From JANXQG01 sp963824275 (GTDB taxonomy: Bacteria > Planctomycetota > Planctomycetia > Pirellulales > Thermoguttaceae): a DNA stretch of 64,000 nt. The translations under genes were made by a program, and so were the position numbers. The stretch lies in assembly GCA_963824275.1 (NCBI GenBank), contig CAWGOT010000003.1, positions 2,170,001 through 2,234,000 on the forward strand. The letters run 5' to 3'. Under the pieces are notes generated by a model. It saw only the letters and a list, made by a program, of their open reading frames with translations. It was not told the origin of the DNA and searched no databases. Positions 46,825 to 55,667 of the stretch are shown here, piece after piece. Position 1 is the stretch's first letter, and each line of letters opens with the position of its first letter.

Positions 46825-48138
46825 TCCTTCACATGGAGGACGTAATTGCCCTTGCCGTCGAGGATCTTTTGGGCGATCTTCGTCTGGCAGCCCATCGCGT
46901 CGATGGTCACCAGGGCCCCGGAAATGTCGATGATTTCCAGCAATTTCGGGATCGCTGTGATCTCGTTGCTCTTGGCGTCGGTGACGACTTGACCAAGGCT
47001 AATGGAGTTCGCTGTGGCCCAGGCACTGACCATGTGAATCGCCGCCTTACCGCTGGCGGTGTCGTAACTGCGGCGGAGCGTCTTGCCGTCGATGGCGATC
47101 ACTTGCCCGCCGCTAATCTCGTGCAACGCGGTGACCCAACTGAGCAGACACTTCTCGAACTCCGCCGGATTGATGGTGGCGAAGATCGCGTTGAAACGAT
47201 CATGGGAAGGGACGCCCTCCTTCAGATCCAGAAATCGCGAAAACCACGCGCATCGCGCCTTGCCGAACTCCACAATGGCCACGAAGTCGTCGGCCCCGCA
47301 GATGACCGCACAGATGGCGATTGTCACGATGTTGATCAATGGGTAGACGGGCGGCCGTCGTCGAGGATCAGTGAGAGTTGCGAAGTGGTGTTGAATCTTG
47401 GCGGACTTCTTGGCCATGACCTGGTGGACTCCTGGGCCTGCGCGACATCCACGCTCTTGCCGCTCCTCGGCAAGCAACGGAAATCGCAATCCCCTAGTCA
47501 TAGCAGATTACCTAGATTCGCGCAATCGCCCTGCCAATCATAACTCCAAGCCCCAGACACACTCCGCATCCATTCGACCGCTTTCTTCTGATTCTCTGCT
47601 TTCTTCCTTTCCCATGAAAACCAACTACATGGGACGGCGACGACCACCATCAATACCAGCAACGAGCGGATGCTGAACTGAAACCGCAAGCGGAAAAGCA
47701 GGCTCGCGACAAACCATAGCAGCATAAGCAGGATCGCTACTCCGACGCTGGCCACAGCGATCAACACAGGCCAGCGCTTGTATTCGTTAAGGCGAACCAA
47801 CGGAATCGGTCGAAGGCGAAGAGAAATCCCTCCAGAGCCAGCAGCCCCATCACGAGGCGATCTGGCGTGGCGTGATACCAGCGGAGCGGTTTGAAGGAGC
47901 AGTTCTCAAGATCGGGCGGCCTGCGAAGGCGGCTTGCGACGACTCGCAAGAACATAAGGAACATCGGCACGATGATCGCCGCAAGCGCGAGGGCAAGCGG
48001 GGTGTATTTGTCCTCCTTGAAGCCGAACCAGCCCACCTGCGCGGACAGGAACAGGGATCCCTCGACCGCAAGTAGCGTATACAACGCCCAGTTCCGCCTG
48101 GGATGGATCTGCCGGAGATCGGGAGAAGTTGCGCCCAT

Positions 48139-48338
48139 GCCGATTATTATAGCCGGTTCGCCGCAAGTGCCCAACGGCGGCCTGACGGAGTTAAGGCCGG
48201 GCCAACGCCTGTAGGGAACGCCATGTTCTTTCGGCCGGATGGCGGGTAGGGGCTCAAGCGGGGGCGGACGCGAAGGACCAAGTCGCGTCCGTTGCTTGGG
48301 GTATGGCATATTCGGGAAATCCTGGATAGAATAAGGGC
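48139..48338. other. Intergenic region between LRR gene and small-gene operon
   Basis: 200 bases with no gene or clear palindrome. CGGTTCGCCGCAAGTGCC and neighbouring GC-rich text have no recognisable motif. The divergent promoters of the flanking genes should lie here. Confidence 0.4.
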
Positions 48339-48593
48339 ATGAGTACTCTCCATCAAGCGTCAAGTGATCCGTCGACGAATCCTGCGCTGCCAATCGCCGT
48401 GGTACCCTCGACGGAGATACGGATTGGTCGAACTTCTCGAGAGCCCGGAACCGACGCGTCGGTCGAGGCGTTCGTTGAGCCTGCCGTTTACGAACATCTT
48501 CCTTTGTCCGACGCTGCGACGATTCGTGTTCGATATGCTCAGATCGAACCGCTGAGGCCTCGTCGTTTCCCTCCACAGAAATCGCTGGAGTAA
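48339..48593 (+). CDS. Small hypothetical protein
   Basis: 84 residues starting MSTLHQASSDPSTNPALPIA. The middle is acidic and unstructured, and the end is basic and Pro-rich (IEPLRPRRFPPQKSLE). It is followed 4 bases later by a small gene and then an HNH nuclease, so it may be the first gene of a three-gene unit. No motif recognised, and its reality rests on position and an AAGGGC site. Confidence 0.45.
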   Translation: MSTLHQASSDPSTNPALPIAVVPSTEIRIGRTSREPGTDASVEAFVEPAVYEHLPLSDAATIRVRYAQIEPLRPRRFPPQKSLE

Positions 48594-48597
48594 CAAT

Positions 48598-48846
48598 ATG
48601 CAGACTATTGAGAGAGCCTACGACGAGATTGTGGAATTGTTCGCGCGTGGAAGCAGTCCTGCGGAGGTTCTACGGTTTCATCCTTCACCCACCGCGCAAA
48701 AAAGGGCCCGCTATCTTCTGGGTCGCAATAAGACCGGTGAGCTGACGGACGACGAAGCGGACGAGTTGGAGCGTCTTGGGCACCTTGAGCAGATTGTGCA
48801 ATTGGTGAAGGCACGAGCTCGCCTGCATGCCGGAACGCAATCGTGA
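48598..48846 (+). CDS. Small helical protein preceding an HNH nuclease
   Basis: 82 residues starting MQTIERAYDEIVELFARGSS, with PSPTAQKRARYLLGRNKTG and the acidic TDDEADELERLGHLEQIVQL. This combination belongs to a planctomycete family, usually encoded directly ahead of a short HNH endonuclease. Here the stop codon overlaps the GTG start of that nuclease, so translation is coupled. Possibly a regulator or a partner of the nuclease; unproven. Confidence 0.7.
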   Translation: MQTIERAYDEIVELFARGSSPAEVLRFHPSPTAQKRARYLLGRNKTGELTDDEADELERLGHLEQIVQLVKARARLHAGTQS

Positions 48847-49257
48847 CGTCAACGTACATCCCCGCGGCGTTGCGCCAACGGGTCCGTCGGCGCAAGGAAC
48901 CGTTGTGAGTACTGCCTGCTTCACGAGCAAGATGCGTTTTTCGCTCACGAGCCGGACCATATCATCGCGGAAAAGCACGGTGGAGCTACTACGGCCGAGA
49001 ACCTCGCCTTGTCGTGCTTCGACTGCAACCGTTTCAAGGGCTCAGACATCGCCTCCCTTGACCCAATGACCGGCAGCCTCGTACGTCTCTTCAACCCCCG
49101 CACCGATCAGTGGGACGATCATTTCCAGATCGAAAACGGCAGGATCAGTGCGCTGACTGCGGTGGGACGCGCTACGGAACGACTGCTCAAGCTTAACCTG
49201 CCGGCCCGCGTTGAGATACGACAGACCTTGGCGCGGCCCGGTCGATATCCCGGTTGA
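48843..49257 (+). CDS. HNH endonuclease, one frameshift
   Basis: GTG at 48843 gives TSTYIPAALRQRVRRR; a shift near 48893 brings in NRCEYCLLHEQDAFFAHEPDHII and AEKHGGATTAENLALSCFDC. The CxxC...HI...N...C..CN pattern is the HNH zinc-finger-like active site: C-E-Y-C, DHI, LSCFDCNRFKG. The tail LARPGRYPG is typical. Corrected length ~138. The gene is coupled to the preceding small protein. Such nucleases are abundant in planctomycetes; targets unknown. Confidence 0.85.
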
Positions 49258-49295
49258 CAGGGGAAGCCGGTTGTCGCAATATAATTCGCATGCGT

Positions 49296-49331
49296 AGAAA
49301 AGAAGATGCGGGAAAGGAAAATGGGGACATA
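49296..49331. repeat. GAAAGGAAAATGGGGACA motif, copy 2
   Basis: Same sequence type as at 43735-43768, here directly in front of the PLD-nuclease start codon. Probably a remnant of the same element. Confidence 0.5.
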
Positions 49332-49926
49332 ATGAAGCGTGTCGTGCCGGCACTGCTGGTCTTGGCGGCCCTGGCGAGCGGGTGCAACTCCAAACCGGGC
49401 CCGCTGCCGCCCATCGACGTCTACTTCTCGCCCAAGGGCGGCGCCGCCGAAGCCGTCGTGCGGGCCCTCGATGCCGCCCGGCAAACGGTCTTCGTCCAGG
49501 CCTATAGCTTCACCAACAAGGATATTCTCGAAGCCCTGGTGAATGCCCACCAGCGCGGTGTTGCGGTTCAGGTCATCCTCGACAAGAGCAATCTCACCGA
49601 CCAATACACGGGGGCCGATTTCGTGGCCCACCACGGCATTCCGGTGCTCATCGACGCCCAGCACGAAATCGCCCATAATAAGATCATGATCATCGACGAG
49701 CGAAACGGTCATCACCGGTTCATTCAACTTCACCGGGCAGGCGGAAGAACACAACGCCGAGAACCTGCTGGTGATTCACGACCACGGCATGGCCGAGACC
49801 TACCTGGCAAATTGGCACGGACACGAGGCCCACAGCCAGCCCTACGTCGCCCGCGGCGAGGAGACCCAACGGCCGACCAGCGAACGCAACGGCCGCGAAA
49901 AAGAAAGCGGTATCCTGGATTTCTAG
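49332..49926 (+). CDS. Phospholipase D-family nuclease lipoprotein, one frameshift
   Basis: ATG 49332 gives MKRVVPALLVLAALASGCNS with a lipobox ending in Cys, so a lipoprotein. The fold has the single HKD motif of Nuc-type nucleases: IAHNKIMIID (H, K, D spaced 2 and 6). A shift near 49705 is followed by TVITGSFNFTGQAEEHNAEN and LLVIHDHGMAETYLANWHGH, the expected second half. Corrected length ~197. Single-HKD proteins act as dimers on DNA without metal. The end is Glu/Arg-rich (ERNGREKESGILDF). Confidence 0.87.
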
Positions 49927-49947
49927 GCGACCACGGTAAGCAACATC

Positions 49948-50835
49948 ATGGAACTGCTCTCCTCCGAAACGGCACGTTGGATCTTCGCCGCCTGGTTCCT
50001 GTTTGTGGGCGGGGCCGTGGGCAGTTTCTTGAACGTCGTCGTCTATCGCCTGCCGGCGGGCATGAACATCTCCTGGCCCGGCTCGCACTGCCCTCGCTGC
50101 AAGCACGCCATCCGCGCCTATGACAATATCCCCGTGCTGGCCTGGCTCTGGCTGCGGGGCCGCTGCCGCGACTGCCGCCAGCCGATCTCCTTCCGCTATC
50201 CGCTGGTCGAGGCCGTCACGGCAGGGCTGTTCCTGCTGCTGCTGGTGGTGGAGGTCTTCCACGGCGGTGAGAACTGCCTGCCCGTCCGCCGCAGGGCCTC
50301 ACGCCTATCCGCCCGCGGAAGCCCTTTGCCTCTGCCTGTTCCATCTGGGCCTGCTCTGTACGCTGATGGCCGCCGGGCTCATTCAATGGGACGGCAAGCG
50401 GCCGACGCGCTGGCTCTTCGTGCCGCTGCTGGTGGTCGGGCTGGTCGCACCGCCGATCTGGCCTTGGCTGCATCCCCTGGCGGCATGCCGGGAGGTGGCG
50501 GCAACGCCCTGGGGCGGCGCTGGTCGATAGCCTGCTGGGGCTCGGAACCGGGCTGTTCTGGGCCGAATCGCCGAATGGCTGGGCAGCGTTTCACCGCGAT
50601 CGGCAGGCCCGGACATCAAATCCTGGGCGAGGCCCTGGTGATCGGCGTCGTGCTCGGGTGGCAGGCCGTGGTCGTGCTGGTGCCGCTGGCCATGCTGTTG
50701 GAAGAACTGTCGCGGATCGCGCGGGTCCGTTGGAGATCGGCACGGCGCTTCGTGGCCGCGGTCTGGCTGGCTCCGCTGGCGCTGGTCTGGATATTGATCT
50801 GGGCTCGGCTTGCGGCGTGGCTGCAACTGGGGTAG
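49948..50835 (+). CDS. Prepilin peptidase (A24-type), with compensating frameshifts
   Basis: Starts MELLSSETARWIFAAWFLFV. The N-terminal domain has a zinc knuckle: SHCPRCKHAIRAYDNIPVLAW and GRCRDCRQPISFRYPLVEA, two CxxC pairs. Membrane helices follow. The middle (about 50285-50580) is in another frame: LCLFHLGLLCTLMAAGLIQWDG and LFVPLLVVGLVAPP. The catalytic Asp is probably in IQWDGKRP. The last helices return to the first frame (VLGWQAVVVLVPLAMLLEEL). Two or more shifts cancel, so the frame has no stop. Cleaves and methylates type IV pilin-like proteins. Confidence 0.82.
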   Translation: MELLSSETARWIFAAWFLFVGGAVGSFLNVVVYRLPAGMNISWPGSHCPRCKHAIRAYDNIPVLAWLWLRGRCRDCRQPISFRYPLVEAVTAGLFLLLLVVEVFHGGENCLPVRRRASRLSARGSPLPLPVPSGPALYADGRRAHSMGRQAADALALRAAAGGRAGRTADLALAASPGGMPGGGGNALGRRWSIACWGSEPGCSGPNRRMAGQRFTAIGRPGHQILGEALVIGVVLGWQAVVVLVPLAMLLEELSRIARVRWRSARRFVAAVWLAPLALVWILIWARLAAWLQLG

Positions 50836-50909
50836 GCTCGTATTTCCCACGCGGCCGAAAGCGGCGTGCTATTGTTGATCGAGGATCTTTGCCCCGGAGA
50901 ATACATCCC

Positions 50910-51755
50910 GTGACCCAACCCAGCGCTCCAACGAACCGCGTCAACACGATCACCCAGTCGCCCAGCTATCGGCTGGCATACGAGGACCTCGATTTCCTGA
51001 ACAGCCCCCGGCTGCGGGCGGCGCGGATGGAACTGGAGTTCCTCAAGCCGGATTTCACGCTGGAAGACCACGGCATCGAGAACACGATCGTGGTCTTCGG
51101 CAGCACGCGGATCGTCGAGCCGGCCGAGGCCCTCCGCCGCCTGGAGGAGGCCCGGCGGCAGTATGGCCGAAGCGCCGGGCGATGCCGCTGCGAGCAGCGG
51201 GCTGTGGCCCAGGCCGAGCGGATCGTCGCCAAGAGCAGCTACTACGACATCGCCCGCGAGTTCGCCCGGCTGGTCTCGCAGAACGGCTACGCCCAGGGCA
51301 AGCCCCATTTCACGGTGATGACGGGCGGCGGGCCGGGGATCATGGAGGCCGCCAATCGCGGCGCGGACGACATCGGCGCCAAGTCGGTAGGGCTGAACAT
51401 CGCCCTGCCCATGGAGCAGATGCCGAACCCTTACATCACCCCCGAACTCTGCTTCCAGTTCCGCTATTTCGCCATTCGCAAGCTCCATTTCGTGCTCAGG
51501 GCGATGGCCTTGGTCGTTTTTCCCGGCGGTTTCGGCACGCTCGACGAGTTGTTCGAAGTCATCACGCTCCGCCAGACGAACCGCATGCAGCACATCCCGG
51601 TGATCCTGGTCGGCCGGGAATATTGGAACCGGGCCATCGACTTCACTTTCCTTGCCGACGAGGGCGTGATCACGGACAACGACCTGAAGCTCTTCGAGTT
51701 CGCCGACACGGCTGAGGCGGCCTGGAAGATCATCCGCGAGTTCCATAAGCTTTAG
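50910..51755 (+). CDS. LOG-family protein (TIGR00730), putative cytokinin riboside 5'-monophosphate phosphoribohydrolase-like
   Basis: GTG at 50910 after GGAGA gives TQPSAPTNRVNTITQSPSYR. Rossmann-like core; GGGPGIMEAANRG (the GGGxGxM motif) and VVFPGGFGTLDELFEVITL (PGGxGTxxE) are the family signatures. The longer form with an N-terminal extension (LDFLNSPRLRAARMELEFLKPD) is frequent in planctomycetes. 281 residues, intact. Members hydrolyse nucleotide 5'-monophosphates or simply bind nucleotides; which applies here is unknown. Confidence 0.87.
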   Translation: MTQPSAPTNRVNTITQSPSYRLAYEDLDFLNSPRLRAARMELEFLKPDFTLEDHGIENTIVVFGSTRIVEPAEALRRLEEARRQYGRSAGRCRCEQRAVAQAERIVAKSSYYDIAREFARLVSQNGYAQGKPHFTVMTGGGPGIMEAANRGADDIGAKSVGLNIALPMEQMPNPYITPELCFQFRYFAIRKLHFVLRAMALVVFPGGFGTLDELFEVITLRQTNRMQHIPVILVGREYWNRAIDFTFLADEGVITDNDLKLFEFADTAEAAWKIIREFHKL

Positions 51756-51831
51756 GATAGGTTTTCAACCTGTCGTGTCGTATTTGCAAACCTATCCTAC
51801 GTTTCGTGACAGGTTGAAAACCTATCCTACA
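51754..51831. repeat. AGGATAGGTTTTCAACCTGTC inverted repeat
   Basis: AGGATAGGTTTTCAACCTGTC at 51754 is inverted as GACAGGTTGAAAACCTATCCT ending near 51829, with a third half-copy (AAACCTATCCTAC) between. A degenerate copy lies around 32627-32706. No T-run. Confidence 0.75.
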
Positions 51832-51843
51832 AAGGCCCTCACT

Positions 51844-52688
51844 TTGCTTGAAGATTTCTTCCCCGCGCGCGACGGCTTGCGGCTCTTCCAGCGGCGCTGG
51901 CTGCCCGACGGGCGCCGAGGGCCGAGGTGCTGGTGGTCCACGGCCTGATCGAGCATGGCGGCCGATACGCCCCGACCGCCGAAGCCCTGGCCCGCCGCGG
52001 CTATGCGGTCACGGCCACGGACCTTCGCGGACACGGCCGGTCGGAGGGCCCGCGGTGTTGGGTTCGCGCCTTCGATGACTACCTTTACGATCTCGACCTA
52101 TTTTTCGAGCGCATCGCCCTGCGCGCCGCGGGAAAGCCCGTCTTCCTGTTAGGGCACAGCCTGGGCGGGCTGATCGCCGCCTGGTGGTGCATTTGCCGCC
52201 AACCCAAGCTCAGCGGGCTGGTTCTCAGCGGGCCGGTCTTGCAGGTATCCCATCGGCTTTTTCCCTGGCTTCGGCACCTGGCCGGGGTGGGAAGCGTGCT
52301 TTTCCCACGGCTGCGTTTGGTGCGCCTCGGCGGCCGGAACATCTCGCGCGACCCGGCGGTCGTGGCGCAGTTCCGCGCAGATCCGCTGGTCTTTCATGGC
52401 CGTTTCCCCGTGCGGACCGGGACCGAGATCCTGCGCGTGGGGGACCTGGTGCGGGCCGCACCGGAAGAACTCCGCACGCCGCTGCTGATCCTGCACGGCA
52501 CGGCCGATCGCGTCGCGGCAGTCGAGGCCAGCCAGGACCTGTTCCCGAGGGCCGGGGCGGCGGACAAGACCTTGCGCCTCTATCCGGACCTCTATCACGA
52601 AGTGCTCAACGAACCGGAAAAGGAGCAAGTCCTGGCCGATCTGCTCGAGTGGCTCGATCAGAGATCGTTTTCCAGCACGACGCGGTAA
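51844..52688 (+). CDS. Alpha/beta hydrolase, monoacylglycerol lipase type, one frameshift
   Basis: A TTG at 51844 gives LEDFFPARDGLRLFQRRWLP, then a break near 51922 leads to LVVHGLIEHGGRYAPTAEAL. Motifs: GHSLGGLIAAWW (nucleophile Ser), ILHGTADRVA (acid) and LYHEVLNE (His), all in the right order. Corrected length ~281. Hydrolyses mono-acyl lipids in this family. It runs into the dehydrogenase gene on the other strand, with 31 bases of shared 3' ends. Confidence 0.86.
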
Positions 52689-53667
52689 CGCGCCTTGCCG
52701 CCTTCCAAGTGCTCGATCGCCTCGTTGACCTGCGACATGGGGAAGGTCTCTGTCAGCGGGCTGATCCCGTGCCTGGCGATGAAGTCGAGCATTCGCACCG
52801 TGTTCAGAGGGCTTCCCAGCGGCGAGCCGGAAACCGACTTCTGGCCGCCGATCAAGGGGAATGCCGCCAATGAAATCGGCTCGGGGACCGCGCCCACGAA
52901 GTGCAGGCGGCCTTTCGGGGCCAGCAGCTCGACATAGGCGGCCCAGTCCAACGACGCGGTCGCCGTCACCAGGATGAAATCGAAGCTGCCCCGCAACTCG
53001 GCGAACGTCGATTTGTCGCGGGAGCTCACGCTCCGCCCTGCGCCCAGTTGCAACGCCTCATCCATCTTGGCAGGGCTAGTGAAGGCCACGACCTCGCAGC
53101 CCCAATGTTTGAGGAACATCAAGGCCATGTGCCCTAATCCGCCGATGCCGACGACGCCGACGCGATGGGTAGCTCGGACATCGAACTGCACCAGCGGATT
53201 GAAAACGGTGATCCCGCCGCAGAAAAACGGGCCCGCCTTCGAGAGGTCGATGCCCTCGGGCAGCGGAATGGCCCACATGGCCTTGCGCGGACCCGCTGGG
53301 CGAAGCCGCCGGGCCGCCCGACGATCGTCTGTTCGGCCGCGACACAGAGATTCTGGTCGCCGCCCAGGCAGGGCCGGCAGACCGAGCAACTGCCGGAAAA
53401 CCAGCCCAGGCCGACCGTCTGGCCGACGTGCAAGGTTGTCACGCGCTGGCCGATGGCAACGACCTGCCCCACGACCTCATGACCGGGGACGATCGGGTAG
53501 GCGGTCATTCCCCAATCGTTATTGATCATGGCGAGATCGCTGTGGCAGATGCCGCACCACTTTACGGCGATATCGACTTGATCCGCGCCCAGCGGCCCCG
53601 CCTCGTATTTGTAGGGCGATAGAGGACCGTGGGCTTGATGGGCAGCGTAGGCTTTGATTTTCGACAT
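52658..53667 (-). CDS. NAD(P)-dependent alcohol dehydrogenase (CAD/YahK type), one frameshift
   Basis: Zinc-dependent dehydrogenase. MSKIKAYAAHQAHGPLSPYK at 53667; CGICHSDLAMINNDWG (catalytic zinc), VPGHEVVGQVVAIG, and the structural-zinc loop GSCSVCRPCLGGDQNLC. The frame breaks near 53290 and resumes PLPEGIDLSKAGPFFCGGI, then VGVVGIGGLGHMALMFLKHW (NAD fold). Corrected length ~336. Substrate would be a primary or aromatic aldehyde or alcohol; not predictable. Confidence 0.88.
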
Positions 53668-53694
53668 GGTTTGTGACTCCTTGAGTTTGACTCG

Positions 53695-54783
53695 CTACTT
53701 CCTCGCATCTTCCGCATTTGTTTCCCGCAGGAGCTGGATCTCCGCCCTCAGCCGTTCGCCTGTCGCCTCGGCAATATCGAGGTCAGAGTTCATTCTGCAT
53801 GTCCCTTTCCGACAATCATCCTCGACATCGCGGCACAATCCAACTTGTTTCCGGCAGACTTCAAGCCGCTCATCCCTGTTCTTGGCCAATTCGAGCTCCG
53901 CGTCGCAAAGTTGATCCATCGCGTGCCACAAGCGGTCGGACTCAATAGTGCCTACCCGCCATTGCGCCGTGAGGATTTCCACGAGATTCTGCATCATGTC
54001 CTGCCGATCTTTCAGCAGCAGTTCCACTTCTGCCCGGTTGTCGGCCGCCTTTTCCCGCGAGAGCTGGATCTCCGCCCTCAGCCGTTCCGCCCGCGACTCA
54101 ACGTCATCGTCGTCGGTCACGGCTCCTCTGTCGGGTCGCGCTGCGCAGATCTTCTCGACATTTCGGCGGCGCTCGACTTGCTTCCGGCAGGCTGCCATCC
54201 GCTCCTCCTTGTTTTTGGCCGATTCCAGTTCCGCCTCGGCAAGACGATTGACGGTGAGCGACCAGCGGTCGAAGTCGACGGCACCTGCCCGGTACTGCAC
54301 GTCGAGGATTTCCACGAGCTTCTGCATCACGTCCTGTCGCTCTTTCAGGAGCGATTCCACTTGCGCGTGACCGCCGGCCTTTTCCCGCAAGAGCCGAATC
54401 TCCGCCGTCATCCGCTCCGCGCTTGCATCGAGGACGTCGGCTTCCGTTACAGTCCCTGCATTGAGCCGCACCTGACAAACCTTCTCGATGTCTCGGCGCG
54501 ATTCGGCTTGCTTCTCACAGGCGGCGATCCGCTCGGCCTTGTTCTTGGCCAACTCAAGCCGCGCGTCGCCGAGTCGATTCAAGGCGAGTGACGAGCGTTT
54601 GAAATCGACAGTGCCTACCCGGTACTCCGCGTTGAGGATATCCGCGGCCTTCTGTGACGTGTCGCGCCACTCTTCCATGAGCGATTTCAGTTTCGCCGCC
54701 GTATCTTCTGCCGGCGGTTGGGCTCGGGCCTGAATTGCGGGCGCCAACAGGAAAACGCACAACAGCACGATAGACGATTTCAT
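53695..54783 (-). CDS. Secreted coiled-coil protein of three TolC-like repeats
   Basis: ATG 54783 gives MKSSIVLLCVFLLAPAIQARAQ, a signal peptide. The mature ~340 residues are three tandem copies of ~110 residues, each with YRVGTVDFxRxSLALNRLGDARLELAKNKxERxxAC (in parts), QVEXRRDIEKVC, and a stretch such as ADVLDASAERMTAEIRLLRE. The pattern resembles an outer-membrane efflux (TolC) helical hairpin, reduced to a secreted coiled coil. Cysteines are conserved at matching places in the repeats, possibly forming disulfides. An AAAGGGCTCTG site precedes the start. Function unknown. Confidence 0.72.
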   Translation of the reverse strand: MKSSIVLLCVFLLAPAIQARAQPPAEDTAAKLKSLMEEWRDTSQKAADILNAEYRVGTVDFKRSSLALNRLGDARLELAKNKAERIAACEKQAESRRDIEKVCQVRLNAGTVTEADVLDASAERMTAEIRLLREKAGGHAQVESLLKERQDVMQKLVEILDVQYRAGAVDFDRWSLTVNRLAEAELESAKNKEERMAACRKQVERRRNVEKICAARPDRGAVTDDDDVESRAERLRAEIQLSREKAADNRAEVELLLKDRQDMMQNLVEILTAQWRVGTIESDRLWHAMDQLCDAELELAKNRDERLEVCRKQVGLCRDVEDDCRKGTCRMNSDLDIAEATGERLRAEIQLLRETNAEDARK

Positions 54784-55206
54784 TTCAGAGCCCTTTCGTG
54801 ACGGTTCGTTCTCCCGAGAATTATCAACGATCCGCTTAATTACTGGAATTCTTGGGCTCGATGCACCCAAACAACCTCGAAATACGGCCTTTCTTGCTGA
54901 GAAGGCTATACAGGTCCTTTTCATCCGAAAGCCTCTCGCGAACGTTCGCGGGGTCCGTATGCTGGCCATGCCTGCCGGGAACCCCACTGCGGCAGGCCGA
55001 CGAAGTTAATCTTTACGGGACGAGTGCGGCGTGTCAAGCGTGGCGGATAATCTGAACGTACGCCCAGTATTGACCGGCCTTTTCTTGCCCGTAAACTTCA
55101 TGGTTCAATGGATTGGAGTGCGCGACCAGCGTTCCCAGTTCATTGCCGGCGTTTCTTACCTTAACTCGCTCGCAATCGAGCAAGCATCTTTACCCAGGGA
55201 GTTTCT
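54784..55206. other. Intergenic region between coiled-coil and cytochrome genes
   Basis: 423 bases without a convincing gene. A small GCCTGCCG...CGGCAGGC palindrome at about 54967-54998 is the only structure I see. The divergent promoters of the two flanking genes should be here, but I cannot point to them. Confidence 0.45.
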
Positions 55207-55667
55207 ATGCGAAATACACGCATTCGGCTGGCGATCTTCACCTTGGCCACCTTCGGAGTTGGGGCGGCAGGCATCGTCGCCCTAGTTACCTTTGGAAGTG
55301 CGGAGGCGACATTCGGCGCCGACGACAAGAAAGCTGACGCCAAGGAATTGGCACACAAAGCCTATGCCGTCTTGGAGAAAAACTGCGCCAAATGCCACCA
55401 CGGCAAGGCGCAAAAGGGGAATAGCAAGTACGACGTGCTCGATTGGTCGAGCGTCACCGCCGCCGCTCCTTCCGCCAAAGTCCTGGCCAAGCAGGAGTAC
55501 GCGGGTGCAGCCAAGTATATCGACTCGGCCAAGCCGGAGAAATCGCTGATCCTCCTCGCATTAGTGACAAGTCGATGCCCCCCGGCGGCAAAGGGCTAGC
55601 GCCGGAAGACAAGAGCGCCATCCAGAGCTGGGTCGAAAGCGGCGCCGGCAAGGACGAATTCAAATGA
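55207..55667 (+). CDS. Planctomycete-type cytochrome c (PSCyt1-like), one frameshift
   Basis: MRNTRIRLAIFTLATFGVGA is a signal-anchor. The single haem site is CAKCHHGKAQKGNSKYDV, typical of the PSCyt1 module of planctomycete cytochromes, which is usually followed by further domains. Here it stands alone. A shift near 55560 is followed by ISDKSMPPGGKGLAPEDKSA and SWVESGAGKDEFK; the MPPGGKG near the end is the methionine-ligand region. Corrected length ~152. Its electron partner is unknown. Confidence 0.82.

Larger units (their letters stand above)
45022..47417 (-). pseudogene. Outer ISAs1-family transposase, split by the inner element
   Basis: The N-terminal part reads from ATG 47417 (MAKKSAKIQHHFATLTDPRR) to NYVLHVK at the junction. 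The C-terminal part resumes beyond the inner element with KENQPTLYQAIQDYF and ends at 45022. The two parts make one complete 374-residue transposase, identical to the inner one except for three residues in the N-terminal half (V, R and C in place of A, Q and R around FVAI-EFGKA). It is inactive as it stands because the coding sequence is cut. Confidence 0.92.
45002..47533. mobile_element. ISAs1-family insertion sequence (outer copy), interrupted by a second copy
   Basis: Ends are CAGGGCAATTGCACC at 45002 and, as the reverse complement, CAGGGCGATTGCGCG ending at 47533. CCAATCATAA is duplicated at 44992-45001 and 47534-47543, a 10-bp target duplication inside the LRR gene. Removing the inner element and one copy of its target duplication leaves exactly 1261 bp, the same length as the inner copy. 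Confidence 0.95.
43783..48138 (-). pseudogene. Membrane-anchored leucine-rich-repeat protein, disrupted by an insertion sequence
   Basis: The ancestral gene starts at ATG 48138 (MGATSPDLRQIHPRRNWALY). It encodes four or more membrane helices (TLLAVEGSLFLSAQVGWFGF, MGLLALEGFLFAFDRFRWF; frame break near 47790; WPVLIAVASVGVAILLMLLWF, RFQFSIRSLLVLMVVVAVP). Then comes the linker up to SGAWSYDW, where the coding sequence is cut at 47534 and resumes after the transposon at 45001 with YDWEIPPEPQ. The repeat domain of about 13 LRR units (LTDAGLEHLKGLTQLxxL) runs to 43783. Joined without the insertion, the protein would be ~607 residues. The C-terminal part alone could be read from MVQLPCYDWE, a start created by the transposon end. 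Confidence 0.85.
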
